A stretch of DNA of 64,000 nt. Origin: Bordetella avium. GTDB taxonomy: Bacteria; Pseudomonadota; Gammaproteobacteria; Burkholderiales; Burkholderiaceae_B. The position numbers were made by a program, and so were the translations under genes. The notes below the pieces were generated by a model, which was not told where the DNA came from, made no database searches, and saw only the letters and a program-made list of their open reading frames with translations. The stretch spans positions 3,596,001 to 3,660,000 of the forward strand of contig NZ_CP139969.1 of assembly GCF_034424645.1 (NCBI RefSeq). The letters run 5' to 3'. Positions 1 to 8,658 of this stretch are shown here, one piece after another; position 1 is the first letter of the stretch; every line of letters begins with the position of its first letter.

Positions 1-1090
1 ACTTGGCTGCCGCGGCGCGCCATTCCTTGATGAACTCAAGGCGCGGCTTTTGCTCCAGATACTCCAGCAGCGTTTCATTGACCGGAATCGGCTGAAGCGC
101 TTTACCCAGCTTCTTGGTCATGCCGTCGACATCGTTATCGCCCTCGATATCATCCCGAATGGATGCCAGATCGGACTTGTTGGCGAGGATTTCCTGGCCC
201 GGCTTGGACAGAACATAGTCCAGCCACAGCTTGGCGGCATTCTTGTTCTTGGATTTCTTGCTCAGGAAGATCACGCGCGACAACACCAGGGTGTAATCGG
301 TGGGATAGGAGATACCCAAGGACGGATCGTTTTTTGCGCGCGTTTCGGCATACGAACCCAGGATGTTGTAGCCCAGCAGGTTTTCACCGGAAGACACGCG
401 CTCCATCATGGTGCCGGTCGACGACTGCACGACCAGGCCGCCCTTGGCGATTTCGCTCAGGTTCTTGAAGTAATCCGGTTGATGGGCCTTATCCTGCACG
501 GCCAGCATGAAGCCCACGGCCGATTTCTCGATGTCGTAGGTCGTGACCTTGTTCTTGAAACGCTCAGGATTGCCGGAAATGAGCGTGGCCAGAGCCGTGT
601 GCGTGGTGGGCACGTCAGCCGCATCAATCAGGCGCTTGTTATAGATGAATACGGCCGGCTCGAAAGTCGTGCCATAAGCGCTGTCTTTCCAGATCGCCCA
701 GCTCGGCAGATAACGCGCTTCGGCGGACTTGTATTGCATCGCATAATCAACGGCCAGCTTGAGCGCCGAGTCCATGGATGAACTCCAAACCACGTCGCTG
801 CTGGCGCTGCCTGAGGCCTGTTCGCTGATATAGCGGTTGTACAACTCCGTGCTGTTCATGTCGTTGTATTCGACCTTCACGCCCGGAAATGCGGCTTCGA
901 AGCCCGCAACCAAAGGCGCGGCCGCCTTGGTGTCGGTCGTCGAATAAATCACGACCTTGCCCTCTTTCTTGGCGCCATCGATGATCTTCTGATAATCGGC
1001 CGGATAGCCTTCAGGGACCTTCTGCGCGAAGGCCGCGCCAGACACCAGCGTAAGGGCCACCGCGGTTGCGGCGCAGGACTTGGCAAACAT
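1..1090 (-). CDS. ABC transporter periplasmic substrate-binding protein (3' end cut by window edge)
   Basis: Reading from the ATG at 1090, 363 codons are visible and the last one ends at base 2, so the protein is nearly complete; the stop lies just outside. It starts with a signal peptide ending in an AFA site, then a Fe3+/polyamine-type binding-protein fold (VVIYSTTDTKAAAPLVAGF, DVVWSSSMDSALKL, TFEPAVFIYNKRL, LLGYNILGSYA). The substrate cannot be read from the sequence. A GGAGAA Shine-Dalgarno precedes the ATG. It lies 125 bp downstream of a histidine kinase whose C-terminal half aligns with this protein over its whole length, so the two are paralogs. Probably the first gene of an ABC transporter operon that continues off the window. 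Family call is firm, ligand unknown. Confidence 0.9.
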   Translation of the reverse strand, partial: MFAKSCAATAVALTLVSGAAFAQKVPEGYPADYQKIIDGAKKEGKVVIYSTTDTKAAAPLVAGFEAAFPGVKVEYNDMNSTELYNRYISEQASGSASSDVVWSSSMDSALKLAVDYAMQYKSAEARYLPSWAIWKDSAYGTTFEPAVFIYNKRLIDAADVPTTHTALATLISGNPERFKNKVTTYDIEKSAVGFMLAVQDKAHQPDYFKNLSEIAKGGLVVQSSTGTMMERVSSGENLLGYNILGSYAETRAKNDPSLGISYPTDYTLVLSRVIFLSKKSKNKNAAKLWLDYVLSKPGQEILANKSDLASIRDDIEGDNDVDGMTKKLGKALQPIPVNETLLEYLEQKPRLEFIKEWRAAAAK

Positions 1091-1143
1091 GGCTGTCTTC
1101 TCCATTGAGATATCGGAACTGGCTCTGCGGCCAGCGTGTCCGC

Positions 1144-1178
1144 ATCTTAGGTGGCGAACTCTGTCAGCGTCCTGTCAT
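1144..1178 (-). promoter_or_regulatory. Putative response-regulator operator and promoter of the binding-protein gene
   Basis: On the minus strand two TGACAG hexamers are separated by 5 bases (11-bp period, one helical turn; plus-strand CTGTCA at 1161-1166 and 1172-1177). The nearer repeat ends 11 bases upstream of a TAAGAT -10-like hexamer (1144-1149), which lies 53 bases before the ATG at 1090. Tandem direct repeats placed over the -35 region are how OmpR/PhoB-family activators usually bind, and an OmpR-family regulator is encoded 2.5 kb away in the same direction. Seen: the repeats. Inferred: the binding. Confidence 0.45.
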
Positions 1179-1215
1179 GGCGCCGCGCCGAGCACCCGGG
1201 AAAACCCCCGTCCGC

Positions 1216-3690
1216 TCACTTTGGCACGGCCGGCGTGTCCGTCACCAGGCGCATCCAGTTCTGCACAAAACGGGACTGCCGTTGCTGATCCAGCCCAACC
1301 AGCAACGCCGGACTCAAGACGATGGGTTGCACAATGCCGCGCGCAAGCGCCTGCAAGCTATCGGCAGACCAGGGGCCGGGCGTACCAGGGATCAAGGCGC
1401 CCAGGCCGGCATGGCTAGCCGCCACTTGCTGGCCCGCTGGCGATAACAGCCAGTCGACCAGCGCCCTGCCCAGATCCGGATTCGGGGCGCTGCGGGCAAT
1501 CAAAGCCGAACGCGACAGCACCAGCATATAGTCGCGCGGCAAAATCACACCAATCTGATCACCTGCCGCCTGACGGGCCAGCGCATAAGAGCCCAGCAGG
1601 TTGTAGCCCAGGTCCAGCTCATCATTCGCAATCGCATCCAGCATCGCATTGGTGCTAGGCGACAGACGCACCCCCACCTGCCCCAAGGCATTGGCCAGCC
1701 CCCAGAAATTCGACGATACCAGCTCATCCTGCTCGGCCAGCATATAGCCCACATTGCTGGCTACGATGTCATAGGTGGCCACCCGGCCGCGCAGGCTCGC
1801 CCCCTCTCGCTCGAGCAAGCGCAACAGCGCTTGACGGGAGTGCGGTGCGCTCTCCTGCGTGAAACGGCGGGGGTTATAGACGATGACAGCAGGCTCGAAC
1901 GTAAAGCCGAACACCTCATTGCGCCAAACCGCCCAGGTCGGCAACTGGCTCAGATAGGGCGAGGCATAGCTCAGGGCATACCCGTCATTGGCCAGGCGAA
2001 CCTGCAAATCTGGCGCGGAACTGATCAAGACATCGACATCTTTCAACTGCCCCGCCACGGCAGCCTCATACAACTCCAGGCTACCCATTTCACGGTACAC
2101 CACGGTCACGTCCGGGCGTTGCTGTTGAAAACCGGCAACCAGTGGCGCGAACACAGGGGTATCCGTCGGCCCCGCCACCGTCAGCACCCGCCCGGAGGGC
2201 CGCGGCGCCGGATAGCGGCTTTCCTGGATGAGGCGGGCCGCCGGCGCCGGGCTGGGCCAAAGCGCAGGGAAAAGACTCGCGCCGGCCAACAGCAGCACCG
2301 CCAGCCTGCCACGCCCAGCCGGCCGGGCCAGCGGCAGCACAATGCGCGCCAACAGCCCCCCGCCAGGACGGTCAAGCAAGGCCAAGGCCCCGCCATGGGC
2401 CTGCGCCACGGCGCGCACAATGGCCAGCCCTAAACCCGAACCAGACTGTGGGCTGGATCCGCGCTCGAAGCGCTGCTGCACCCGCTCTTTATCGCCGGCC
2501 GCAATGCCCGGCCCACGGTCTAACACCGTCAACGCCACGCGATAGCCGGCCACGGGGGTAACCTGGATCTCCACCAAAGAGTCCGGCGCATGGCGCAAGG
2601 CGTTATCCACAAGATTGCGCAGCATCTCGCGCAGCGCCACGCGGTCACCCATGACGCGCGCCCGGCGAAGCTCTGGCACGATGGAAATACTCAGCCGTTG
2701 CGCGTCCAGCGGACCGATGCGCCGGCGCGTTTCATTGACCGTTTCGGCCACCCCCACCGCAAGCCGCTCTCCCCGGCCCAGCCGGTGCGCGATCGTGGCG
2801 TCCATCAGCAACTGATTGATCAATTGACTGGCCTGCGTGGCGTTCTGGTGAATACGCGCCACGCGCTCGCGCAGACGTTCCGGGCTCGGCTCTTCGAGCG
2901 CCACCTCGGCCTGTGCGCGTAGAGACGCCAAAGGCGTGCGCACCTGATGGGCGGCATCGGCCACTAGCGTATTCAGGCTATCCATCATGGTGGATAGCCG
3001 CTGCATAAAGGCATTAAGCGCTTCGGATAAGCGCCGCACCTCCCGCGGAACCGGCGCGCGCAACGGCGCCAGATCATCGGGCTCCCGGTTGCGCAGCTCG
3101 CGCTCGACCACGGCCAAGGGCGCAAAGGCCCGCTGAATACCGAACCAGAGCAAAGCCAGCGCCACGCCGACCACGACAATCAAAGGCCATAGGCTGCGAT
3201 TCAAAATCTCGGCCGCCAATGCCTGACGCGAACCCAGGGTTTCAGCCACCCGCACAGTCACCCAGCCGGCATGCTGGCTGGCCGAGACAAGTCTCCCCAC
3301 CGAAGCCACCCTGATCGGCTCATCGTGATAGCGCTCGTACACAAATCTTGGCACGGCCGAATCGGCCAAAGGCTGACTCAGGGCCAGATCGCGATAGCCG
3401 GTAATCACCCGGCCTGCACTATTGAGCACCTGATAAAACACCCGCTCTTGGGGCGGCAACATGGCCAGAGAGGAATAAGGCGGCTCGACCGTCACGCCGC
3501 CATCGTCAATCTGCACCGACCCGGCGATAGTCAGCGCCGAGGCCGCCAGCAGGCGGTCAAAAGCCTGCTCCGCCGCCCGATGCGCGTAGGCGCGCAGAAA
3601 GAAAAACAAAGCGATGGATGCGCAAGCCAGAGACACGACGGCCAAGATGAACACGCGCCGCCGGATGGAAAACCCCTCATGCCGCGCCAT
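1216..3690 (-). CDS. Sensor histidine kinase fused to a C-terminal periplasmic substrate-binding domain
   Basis: 824 aa from the ATG at 3690, which overlaps the regulator stop by 14 bases; an ORF start 54 bases upstream lies inside the regulator and is less likely. Order: TM1 (about 10-32), periplasmic sensor loop (33-165), TM2 (168-185), HAMP-like linker, HisKA with H248 in the H-box AHQVRTPLASL, HATPase with N-box around LVDNALRHA (360-368), G1 DRGPGI (391-396) and G2 GSGLGLAI (417-424). An ordinary kinase would end near residue 454. Here a basic stretch, a hydrophobic segment (about 462-478) and a PAPAA end follow, then a full binding-protein domain (500-824) closely matching the adjacent protein at 1-1090. 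The domain should face the periplasm if the hydrophobic segment spans the membrane. A frameshift or sequencing error joining two genes is possible, but one clean reading frame runs throughout. Confidence 0.88.
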   Translation of the reverse strand: MARHEGFSIRRRVFILAVVSLACASIALFFFLRAYAHRAAEQAFDRLLAASALTIAGSVQIDDGGVTVEPPYSSLAMLPPQERVFYQVLNSAGRVITGYRDLALSQPLADSAVPRFVYERYHDEPIRVASVGRLVSASQHAGWVTVRVAETLGSRQALAAEILNRSLWPLIVVVGVALALLWFGIQRAFAPLAVVERELRNREPDDLAPLRAPVPREVRRLSEALNAFMQRLSTMMDSLNTLVADAAHQVRTPLASLRAQAEVALEEPSPERLRERVARIHQNATQASQLINQLLMDATIAHRLGRGERLAVGVAETVNETRRRIGPLDAQRLSISIVPELRRARVMGDRVALREMLRNLVDNALRHAPDSLVEIQVTPVAGYRVALTVLDRGPGIAAGDKERVQQRFERGSSPQSGSGLGLAIVRAVAQAHGGALALLDRPGGGLLARIVLPLARPAGRGRLAVLLLAGASLFPALWPSPAPAARLIQESRYPAPRPSGRVLTVAGPTDTPVFAPLVAGFQQQRPDVTVVYREMGSLELYEAAVAGQLKDVDVLISSAPDLQVRLANDGYALSYASPYLSQLPTWAVWRNEVFGFTFEPAVIVYNPRRFTQESAPHSRQALLRLLEREGASLRGRVATYDIVASNVGYMLAEQDELVSSNFWGLANALGQVGVRLSPSTNAMLDAIANDELDLGYNLLGSYALARQAAGDQIGVILPRDYMLVLSRSALIARSAPNPDLGRALVDWLLSPAGQQVAASHAGLGALIPGTPGPWSADSLQALARGIVQPIVLSPALLVGLDQQRQSRFVQNWMRLVTDTPAVPK

Positions 3691-4348
3691 CTTGACGCAC
3701 CTGATAACCCACCCCACGCACGGTGACGATGTCAACCGAAGCATCCGCCAGTTTTCTACGCAAGCGCGAAATCAGCAGTTCCAGCGCATTGAGCGAAACG
3801 TCGTCGGCATCAAACACCTGAGCCATCAAGCGCTCTTTGGCCACCGTCTGTCCCTGCCGTGTCAGCAAAATCTCCAGCAAGCGGAACTCGCGGCGGCCCA
3901 ATTCCAGCGGCTGACCGTTGACCCATACACCCCGGTTCGCGCTATCCAGCGTCAGATTGCCGAACATGGCCACGCTGGAGGTCTGGCCGCCGGGACGCCG
4001 CATCAAGGCCCGCAGCCTTGCCTCGAGCTCGCGTAGATCAAAAGGTTTGACCAGATAGTCATCGGCGCCGAGGTCCAGCATATCGACCTTGTCCTCGATC
4101 TCGGCGCGCGCGGTCATCACCAGCACCGGCGACTCCATACCCGCCGCTCGCAACTCACGCAACACCGCATCACCGTCCTTGCCCGGCAGTGAAATATCCA
4201 GCAACAGCGCATCCCAGGGTTCAGCCTGGCCCCATTGAACAGCCGCCAACCCGTCGCGCACCCATTGGACGCTATGCCCGGCGTTGCGCAGCTTGCTCTC
4301 CACGGCATCGCCTAGGTCGGGATTGTCCTCGACTAGCAAAATGCGCAT
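3677..4348 (-). CDS. OmpR/PhoB-family response regulator (TctD/QseB-like)
   Basis: 223 aa, the usual length. Receiver domain with the acidic pair E7-D8, phospho-acceptor D51 in DISLPGKDG, T79 in MTARAE and K101 in LVKPFD. The C-terminal winged helix (about 128-218) ends in the typical VRGVGYQV. A strong GAGGAG Shine-Dalgarno lies a few bases before the ATG. It overlaps the following kinase gene by 14 bases, so the two are probably translationally coupled and form one two-component system, presumably controlling the neighbouring ABC uptake genes. The exact signal is unknown. Confidence 0.95.
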   Translation of the reverse strand: MRILLVEDNPDLGDAVESKLRNAGHSVQWVRDGLAAVQWGQAEPWDALLLDISLPGKDGDAVLRELRAAGMESPVLVMTARAEIEDKVDMLDLGADDYLVKPFDLRELEARLRALMRRPGGQTSSVAMFGNLTLDSANRGVWVNGQPLELGRREFRLLEILLTRQGQTVAKERLMAQVFDADDVSLNALELLISRLRRKLADASVDIVTVRGVGYQVRQDGAA

Positions 4349-4709
4349 GTCTCCTCTCTTATTGATCTAAGCGAGCGCAGTATAGGACTTTGCAGCGCCA
4401 TCCAGACAAGCCATGCTCGGTATGTGGACAAGAGCCGCGTCAAAGGTCCGGACACCCTCCACAAACCTGAGTCATCGTGGCGAAAGCATGGCCGTGGCCC
4501 ATTACTGTCCGGGGCATCATGAAGGCTGACCACTGCGGATAATAGGATCGCGCAACTGGGGTTATTTCTTTCTATTACCAAGGAACAGTCCTTCACTCTA
4601 TTGGGACAATAGTTGATTCGCGGTACTATTCCGCGCTATTCCGTGCCATAGAAATCTGACTGCGACGGAAAAGGCTTGTTACCTACAATACATACAAAAT
4701 CGCATTCAA
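4349..4709. promoter_or_regulatory. Divergent intergenic region between the two-component operon and the wlb operon
   Basis: 361 bases without a credible gene; a minus-strand frame of 87 codons has no recognisable content. Both flanking operons start here. Towards the regulator (minus) a TATACT hexamer lies at 4379-4384 with TTGTCT 19 bases further out (4404-4409). Towards wlbA (plus), TTGGGA at 4601-4606 and TACTAT at 4624-4629 are 17 bases apart, followed at once by a tandem 10-bp repeat CTATTCCGYG at 4626-4645. A second -10-like TACAAT lies at 4684-4689. The region is visibly AT-richer than its flanks. Confidence 0.6.
4601..4629 (+). promoter_or_regulatory. Candidate sigma-70 promoter of the wlb operon
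   Basis: TTGGGA at 4601-4606 and TACTAT at 4624-4629, each matching four of six consensus bases with an ideal 17-base spacer, about 80 bases upstream of wlbA. The alternative TACAAT at 4684-4689 has no good -35. Not tested. Confidence 0.35.
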
Positions 4710-5756
4710 ATGACCCCTATTTTTGATCGCAAAATCCGTTTTGCCTTGGTAGGCTGCGGACGGATCTCCAAGAATCACATCGCCGCCATCGCTCAACACC
4801 ATGAGCGCGCCGAACTGGTCGAAGTGTGCGACACGGACCCGGCCGCCTTGCGCGCCGCCGCTAAAGCCACCGGCGCCAAACCCTATTCATCCCTGTCTGA
4901 AATGCTGGCCGCAAGCACGGCCGATGCCGTCATTCTGGCCACGCCGTCCGGCCTGCATCCCTGGCAGGCCATCGAAGTCGCCCAGTCCGGCCGCCATGTG
5001 GTCAGCGAAAAGCCGATGGCAACCCGATGGGAAGACGGAAAGCGCATGGTCAAGGCTTGTGACGATGCCGGGGTCCATCTGTTCGTGGTCAAGCAGAATC
5101 GCCGCAATGCCACGTTACAGTTGCTCAAACATGCTGTCGAACAAAATCGCTTCGGCCGCATCTATATGGTGACGGTCAACGTCTTCTGGACCCGTCCTCA
5201 GGAGTACTACGACGCCGCGCGCTGGCGCGGCAAGTGGGAATGGGATGGCGGCGCCTTCATGAATCAGGCGAGCCACTATGTCGATCTTCTGGATTGGCTC
5301 ATCGGACCCGTCGAGAGCGTCTACGCCTATACCGCCACGCTGGCTCGGCGCATCGAGGCCGAAGACACCGGTGTCGCGGCAGTGCGCTGGCGCCATGGCG
5401 CCATGGGTTCCATCAACGTGACCATGCTCACTTATCCGCAGAACCTGGAAGGCTCAATCACCATCCTGGGTGAAAAGGGAACGGTTCGAATCGGTGGCGT
5501 GGCCGTCAACCGCATCGACGAATGGAAATTCGCCGAGCCGCATCCCGATGACGAAAAGATTAAAGACGCCAGCTACGAAACCACCTCGGTCTACGGCTTT
5601 GGCCATCCCCTGTACTACGACAACGTGATTCGCACCTTGCGCGGCGAATGCAGCCCCGAGACCGATGGCCGCGAAGGCCTGCAGTCGCTGGCGCTGCTCA
5701 CCGCCATGTACCGCTCGGCACGGGACGGCGTGCGCGTTCCCCTGCCGCTCGATTGA
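4710..5756 (+). CDS. wlbA: UDP-GlcNAc-uronic-acid 3-dehydrogenase (WlbA-type Gfo/Idh/MocA oxidoreductase)
   Basis: 348 aa. N-terminal Rossmann fold with VGCGRIS (14-20), SEKPMA with catalytic-type K101, then the C-terminal alpha/beta domain with [17 protein letters not shown] (about 156-172) and [13 protein letters not shown] (180-192). These features closely match what I recall of Bordetella pertussis WlbA. The family oxidises C3 of UDP-GlcNAcA as the first step towards the 2,3-diacetamido uronic acid of band-A LPS. The next gene starts 7 bases downstream. No strong Shine-Dalgarno precedes the ATG, but homologs begin at this level ([10 protein letters not shown] follows directly). The UDP-GlcNAc 6-dehydrogenase that supplies the substrate is not in this window. 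Confidence 0.93.
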   Translation: MTPIFDRKIRFALVGCGRISKNHIAAIAQHHERAELVEVCDTDPAALRAAAKATGAKPYSSLSEMLAASTADAVILATPSGLHPWQAIEVAQSGRHVVSEKPMATRWEDGKRMVKACDDAGVHLFVVKQNRRNATLQLLKHAVEQNRFGRIYMVTVNVFWTRPQEYYDAARWRGKWEWDGGAFMNQASHYVDLLDWLIGPVESVYAYTATLARRIEAEDTGVAAVRWRHGAMGSINVTMLTYPQNLEGSITILGEKGTVRIGGVAVNRIDEWKFAEPHPDDEKIKDASYETTSVYGFGHPLYYDNVIRTLRGECSPETDGREGLQSLALLTAMYRSARDGVRVPLPLD

Positions 5757-5763
5757 GGTCAAC

Positions 5764-6333
5764 ATGAGCATTCATTCCAGCGCGATTGTCGATGCCGGCG
5801 CCCAAATCGGCGCAGGCACCCGGATCTGGCATTGGGTTCACGTCTGCGGCGGCGCCGAAATCGGCGAGAACTGTTCGCTAGGGCAGAATGTGTTCGTGGG
5901 TAATCGCGTGCGCATTGGCAACCGCGTCAAGATCCAGAACAACGTGTCGGTCTATGACAATGTCTTCATCGAAGATGATGTCTTTTGCGGGCCGAGCATG
6001 GTGTTCACCAATGTCTACAACCCGCGCGCAGCCATTGAGCGCAAGAACGAGTACCGCGACACCCTGGTCAAACAGGGCGCGACCCTGGGTGCAAATTGCA
6101 CCATCGTCTGCGGCGCCACCATTGGCCGCTACGCCTTCATCGGCGCAGGCGCGGTGGTCAACAAAGACGTCCCGGACTTTGCCTTGATGGTGGGCGTGCC
6201 CGCCCGCCAGATCGGCTGGATGAGCCGCCACGGTGAGCAGCTCGACCTGCCCCTGACCGGCGACGCCGAAACGGTCTGCCCGAATACAGGCGATCGCTAT
6301 CTCCTTAAAAACGGCATCTGCCAACTGGCCTGA
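5764..6333 (+). CDS. wlbB: UDP-amino-sugar N-acetyltransferase (WlbB-type left-handed beta-helix)
   Basis: 189 aa. Imperfect hexapeptide repeats (for example [30 protein letters not shown]) build a left-handed beta-helix. The motif FTNVYNPRA and the [12 protein letters not shown] end are typical of the WbpD/WlbB group, which acetylates the 3-amino group of UDP-GlcNAc3NA with acetyl-CoA. ATG at 5764 lies 7 bases after wlbA, inside the same operon. Function by family; strongly supported by position between wlbA and wlbC. Confidence 0.93.
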   Translation: MSIHSSAIVDAGAQIGAGTRIWHWVHVCGGAEIGENCSLGQNVFVGNRVRIGNRVKIQNNVSVYDNVFIEDDVFCGPSMVFTNVYNPRAAIERKNEYRDTLVKQGATLGANCTIVCGATIGRYAFIGAGAVVNKDVPDFALMVGVPARQIGWMSRHGEQLDLPLTGDAETVCPNTGDRYLLKNGICQLA

Positions 6334-6343
6334 GCACGCCCTC

Positions 6344-7444
6344 ATGCAATTCATTGATCTGAAAAAACAGTACCAGGCACTGCGCGATCCCATCAACACG
6401 CGCATCCAGCAGGTTCTCGACCACGGCCAATACATCATGGGGCCAGAGGTCAAAGAACTCGAAACGGCCCTGTCCGCCTATACCGGCGCCAAGCATTGCA
6501 TCACCGTCGCCTCCGGCACCGAAGCGTTGCTCATCGCCTTGATGGCCTTGGGTATCAAGGCGGGCGACGAAGTCATCACGACGTCGTTCACCTTTGTGGC
6601 GACTGCCGAGGTGATCGCGCTGCTGGGCGCCGTGCCGGTGTTCGTCGATGTCGAACCCGACACCTGCAATATCCGGGTTGACGAGATCGAAGCGCGCATC
6701 ACACCGCGCACCAAGGCCATTATTCCGGTATCGCTCTACGGCCAGTGCGGCGATATGGACGAGGTCAACGCCATCGCCGATAAATACGGCATCACCGTCA
6801 TTGAAGACGCTGCACAGAGCTTTGGCGCGACCTACAAGGGCAAGAAGAGCTGTAATCTGTCCACCATTGGCTGTACCAGCTTCTTCCCGAGCAAACCGCT
6901 AGGCTGTTATGGCGACGGCGGCGCGCTGTTCACGAACGACGATGCGCTCGCCCAGGCCATGCGCGAAATCCGCGTACATGGCCAGTCCACCCGCTACTAT
7001 CACACCCGTATCGGCGTGGGTGGCCGCATGGACACGCTGCAATGCGCGGTCGTGCTGGGCAAACTCGAACGCTTTGACTGGGAAGTCGAACAACGCCTAC
7101 GCATCGGCGCGCGCTATCAGGCCCTCTTGGCGGATCTGCCAGCCGGCGCGCGCACGGTCACCGTACGCCCTGACCGCGACAGCGTTTGGGCGCAATTCAC
7201 AGTCATCGTGCCCAATCGGGCCGCCGTCGTGGAACAACTCAAGGCCGCCGGCATCCCGACAGCCATCCACTATCCGCGACCGATCCACAAGCAGCCGGCT
7301 TACGAACACTTTGCCAGCGAGCACGGCACGCCCAACTCCGACCTCCTGGCCGACCAGGTGCTCAGCCTGCCTATGCACCCGGATCTGGACGAAGCCACGC
7401 AAGACAAGATTGTGGCCGTATTGCGCGAGGCCCTCGCCGGATGA
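6344..7444 (+). CDS. wlbC: UDP-3-keto-sugar 3-aminotransferase (WlbC, DegT/DnrJ family, PLP)
   Basis: 366 aa, full length for the family. PLP-binding features: SGTEALLIAL (57-66), D155 in VIEDAAQSFGA and the Schiff-base lysine K184 in FFPSKPLGCYGDGG. It would transfer an amino group from glutamate to the 3-keto sugar made by WlbA, giving the substrate for WlbB. It starts 10 bases after wlbB. The next gene follows after 17 bases and is a glycosyltransferase, whereas in the classical Bordetella order the epimerase wlbD would come here. Confidence 0.93.
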   Translation: MQFIDLKKQYQALRDPINTRIQQVLDHGQYIMGPEVKELETALSAYTGAKHCITVASGTEALLIALMALGIKAGDEVITTSFTFVATAEVIALLGAVPVFVDVEPDTCNIRVDEIEARITPRTKAIIPVSLYGQCGDMDEVNAIADKYGITVIEDAAQSFGATYKGKKSCNLSTIGCTSFFPSKPLGCYGDGGALFTNDDALAQAMREIRVHGQSTRYYHTRIGVGGRMDTLQCAVVLGKLERFDWEVEQRLRIGARYQALLADLPAGARTVTVRPDRDSVWAQFTVIVPNRAAVVEQLKAAGIPTAIHYPRPIHKQPAYEHFASEHGTPNSDLLADQVLSLPMHPDLDEATQDKIVAVLREALAG

Positions 7445-7461
7445 CAGGCTTAGCCTGACCC

Positions 7462-8658
7462 ATGAAGATTCTGCTTATCAATCACTACGCAGGACGGCCA
7501 GATCTCGGGATGGAGTTCCGGCCGTATTTTCTTGCGCGCGAATGGGCCAGGTCCGGTCACGAAGTCCGTATTCTTGCCAGCAATTACTCCCATCTGCGCT
7601 ACCGGCAACCGCAATCCGCCCAGGAAGATGTGGATGGGGTGACCTATCAATGGGTCCCCACACGGCCTTATCAGGGCAATGGTGCCGCCCGGCTCTGGAA
7701 TATGGCGCAGTTTATCGGCGGGGTGTATCGGCGCGGCCCGGCCCTGGCAGCCTGGCGCCCCCACATGGTCATCGCCTCATCCACCTACCCTTACGATATC
7801 TGGCCGGCGGCGCGTATCGCACGCAAGGCTGGCGCGGTCCTGGTGCATGAAATTCACGATCTGTGGCCGCTAACGCCCAGGCTGCTGGGCGATTTTTCTG
7901 CGGCGCATCCGATGATCGCCAGCATGCAATGGGCGGAGAACTACGCCTGCCGCAACGCAGACCGCATTGTGTCCATCTTGCCGGGCACAAAAGCCTACTT
8001 GCAGCAACATGGCATGCCGGCGCAGCACTTTGTTCACATCCCCAACGGCATCGACCCCGAAGCGCCGCAGGAAACGATCAAACCTGAGTTGCGCGAGCAG
8101 ATACTGGACTTCAAAGCCAGGTATCGCAGCACCTGTATCTACGCTGGCGGGCACGCCGTGTCCAACGCCCTGGATGTGCTGCTGGAGGTCGCCGCGCGGC
8201 CCGAAATGCAATCCACGGGCTTCATCCTGCTGGGAGCGGGCGCGGAAAAATCGGCCTTGCAGACTCGGGCGCGGGATATGCAGAACATCCTCTTTCTGGA
8301 CCCTGTCCCCAAGGCCGAGGTCGGCAGTGCGCTGGCACTCGCCGATATGGCCTATCTTGGTTGGCGCCATAGCCCGCTTTACGACCACGGGATTAGCCCG
8401 AACAAGCTGTTTGACTATATGTTGGCCGGGCTGCCGGTCATCCATGCCACCGACACGCCTTATGACCTGGTCCGCGATGCCGGCTGCGGCTTGTCTGTGG
8501 CTTCAAACGACATTGCCGGAATCTCTCAGGCCGTTCAGCGACTGCAAGAAACGCCTGAGGCCGAGCGGCAGGCTCTCGGCGCAAAGGGCCGTGATTTTGT
8601 ATTCAAACATCACAACTACTCGGTGCTGGCGCAACGTTTTCTGGAAATTGCCACCTGA
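7462..8658 (+). CDS. wlbE: GT4-family glycosyltransferase of the LPS cluster (WlbE-like)
   Basis: 398 aa, GT-B fold. The N-terminal acceptor domain begins KILLINHYAGRPDLGMEFRPYF; the C-terminal donor domain contains FVHIPNGID, CIYAGGH and HGISPNKLFDYMLAGLPVI, typical of GT4 enzymes. It lies in the same strand and order as wlbE of the Bordetella cluster, so it probably transfers one sugar of the distal LPS oligosaccharide at the cytoplasmic face. Donor and acceptor cannot be read from sequence. Symbol by synteny and similarity. Confidence 0.82.
   Translation: MKILLINHYAGRPDLGMEFRPYFLAREWARSGHEVRILASNYSHLRYRQPQSAQEDVDGVTYQWVPTRPYQGNGAARLWNMAQFIGGVYRRGPALAAWRPHMVIASSTYPYDIWPAARIARKAGAVLVHEIHDLWPLTPRLLGDFSAAHPMIASMQWAENYACRNADRIVSILPGTKAYLQQHGMPAQHFVHIPNGIDPEAPQETIKPELREQILDFKARYRSTCIYAGGHAVSNALDVLLEVAARPEMQSTGFILLGAGAEKSALQTRARDMQNILFLDPVPKAEVGSALALADMAYLGWRHSPLYDHGISPNKLFDYMLAGLPVIHATDTPYDLVRDAGCGLSVASNDIAGISQAVQRLQETPEAERQALGAKGRDFVFKHHNYSVLAQRFLEIAT

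Noticed and set aside
1161..1178. Pho box (CTGTCAG-N4-CTGTCAT on plus)
   Set aside because: As a PhoB site it points away from the binding-protein gene and no plus-strand gene follows; kept only as a generic direct repeat for an OmpR-family regulator.
4333..4596. 87-codon minus-strand frame upstream of the response regulator
   Set aside because: Covers promoter sequences, no Shine-Dalgarno, no recognisable domain.
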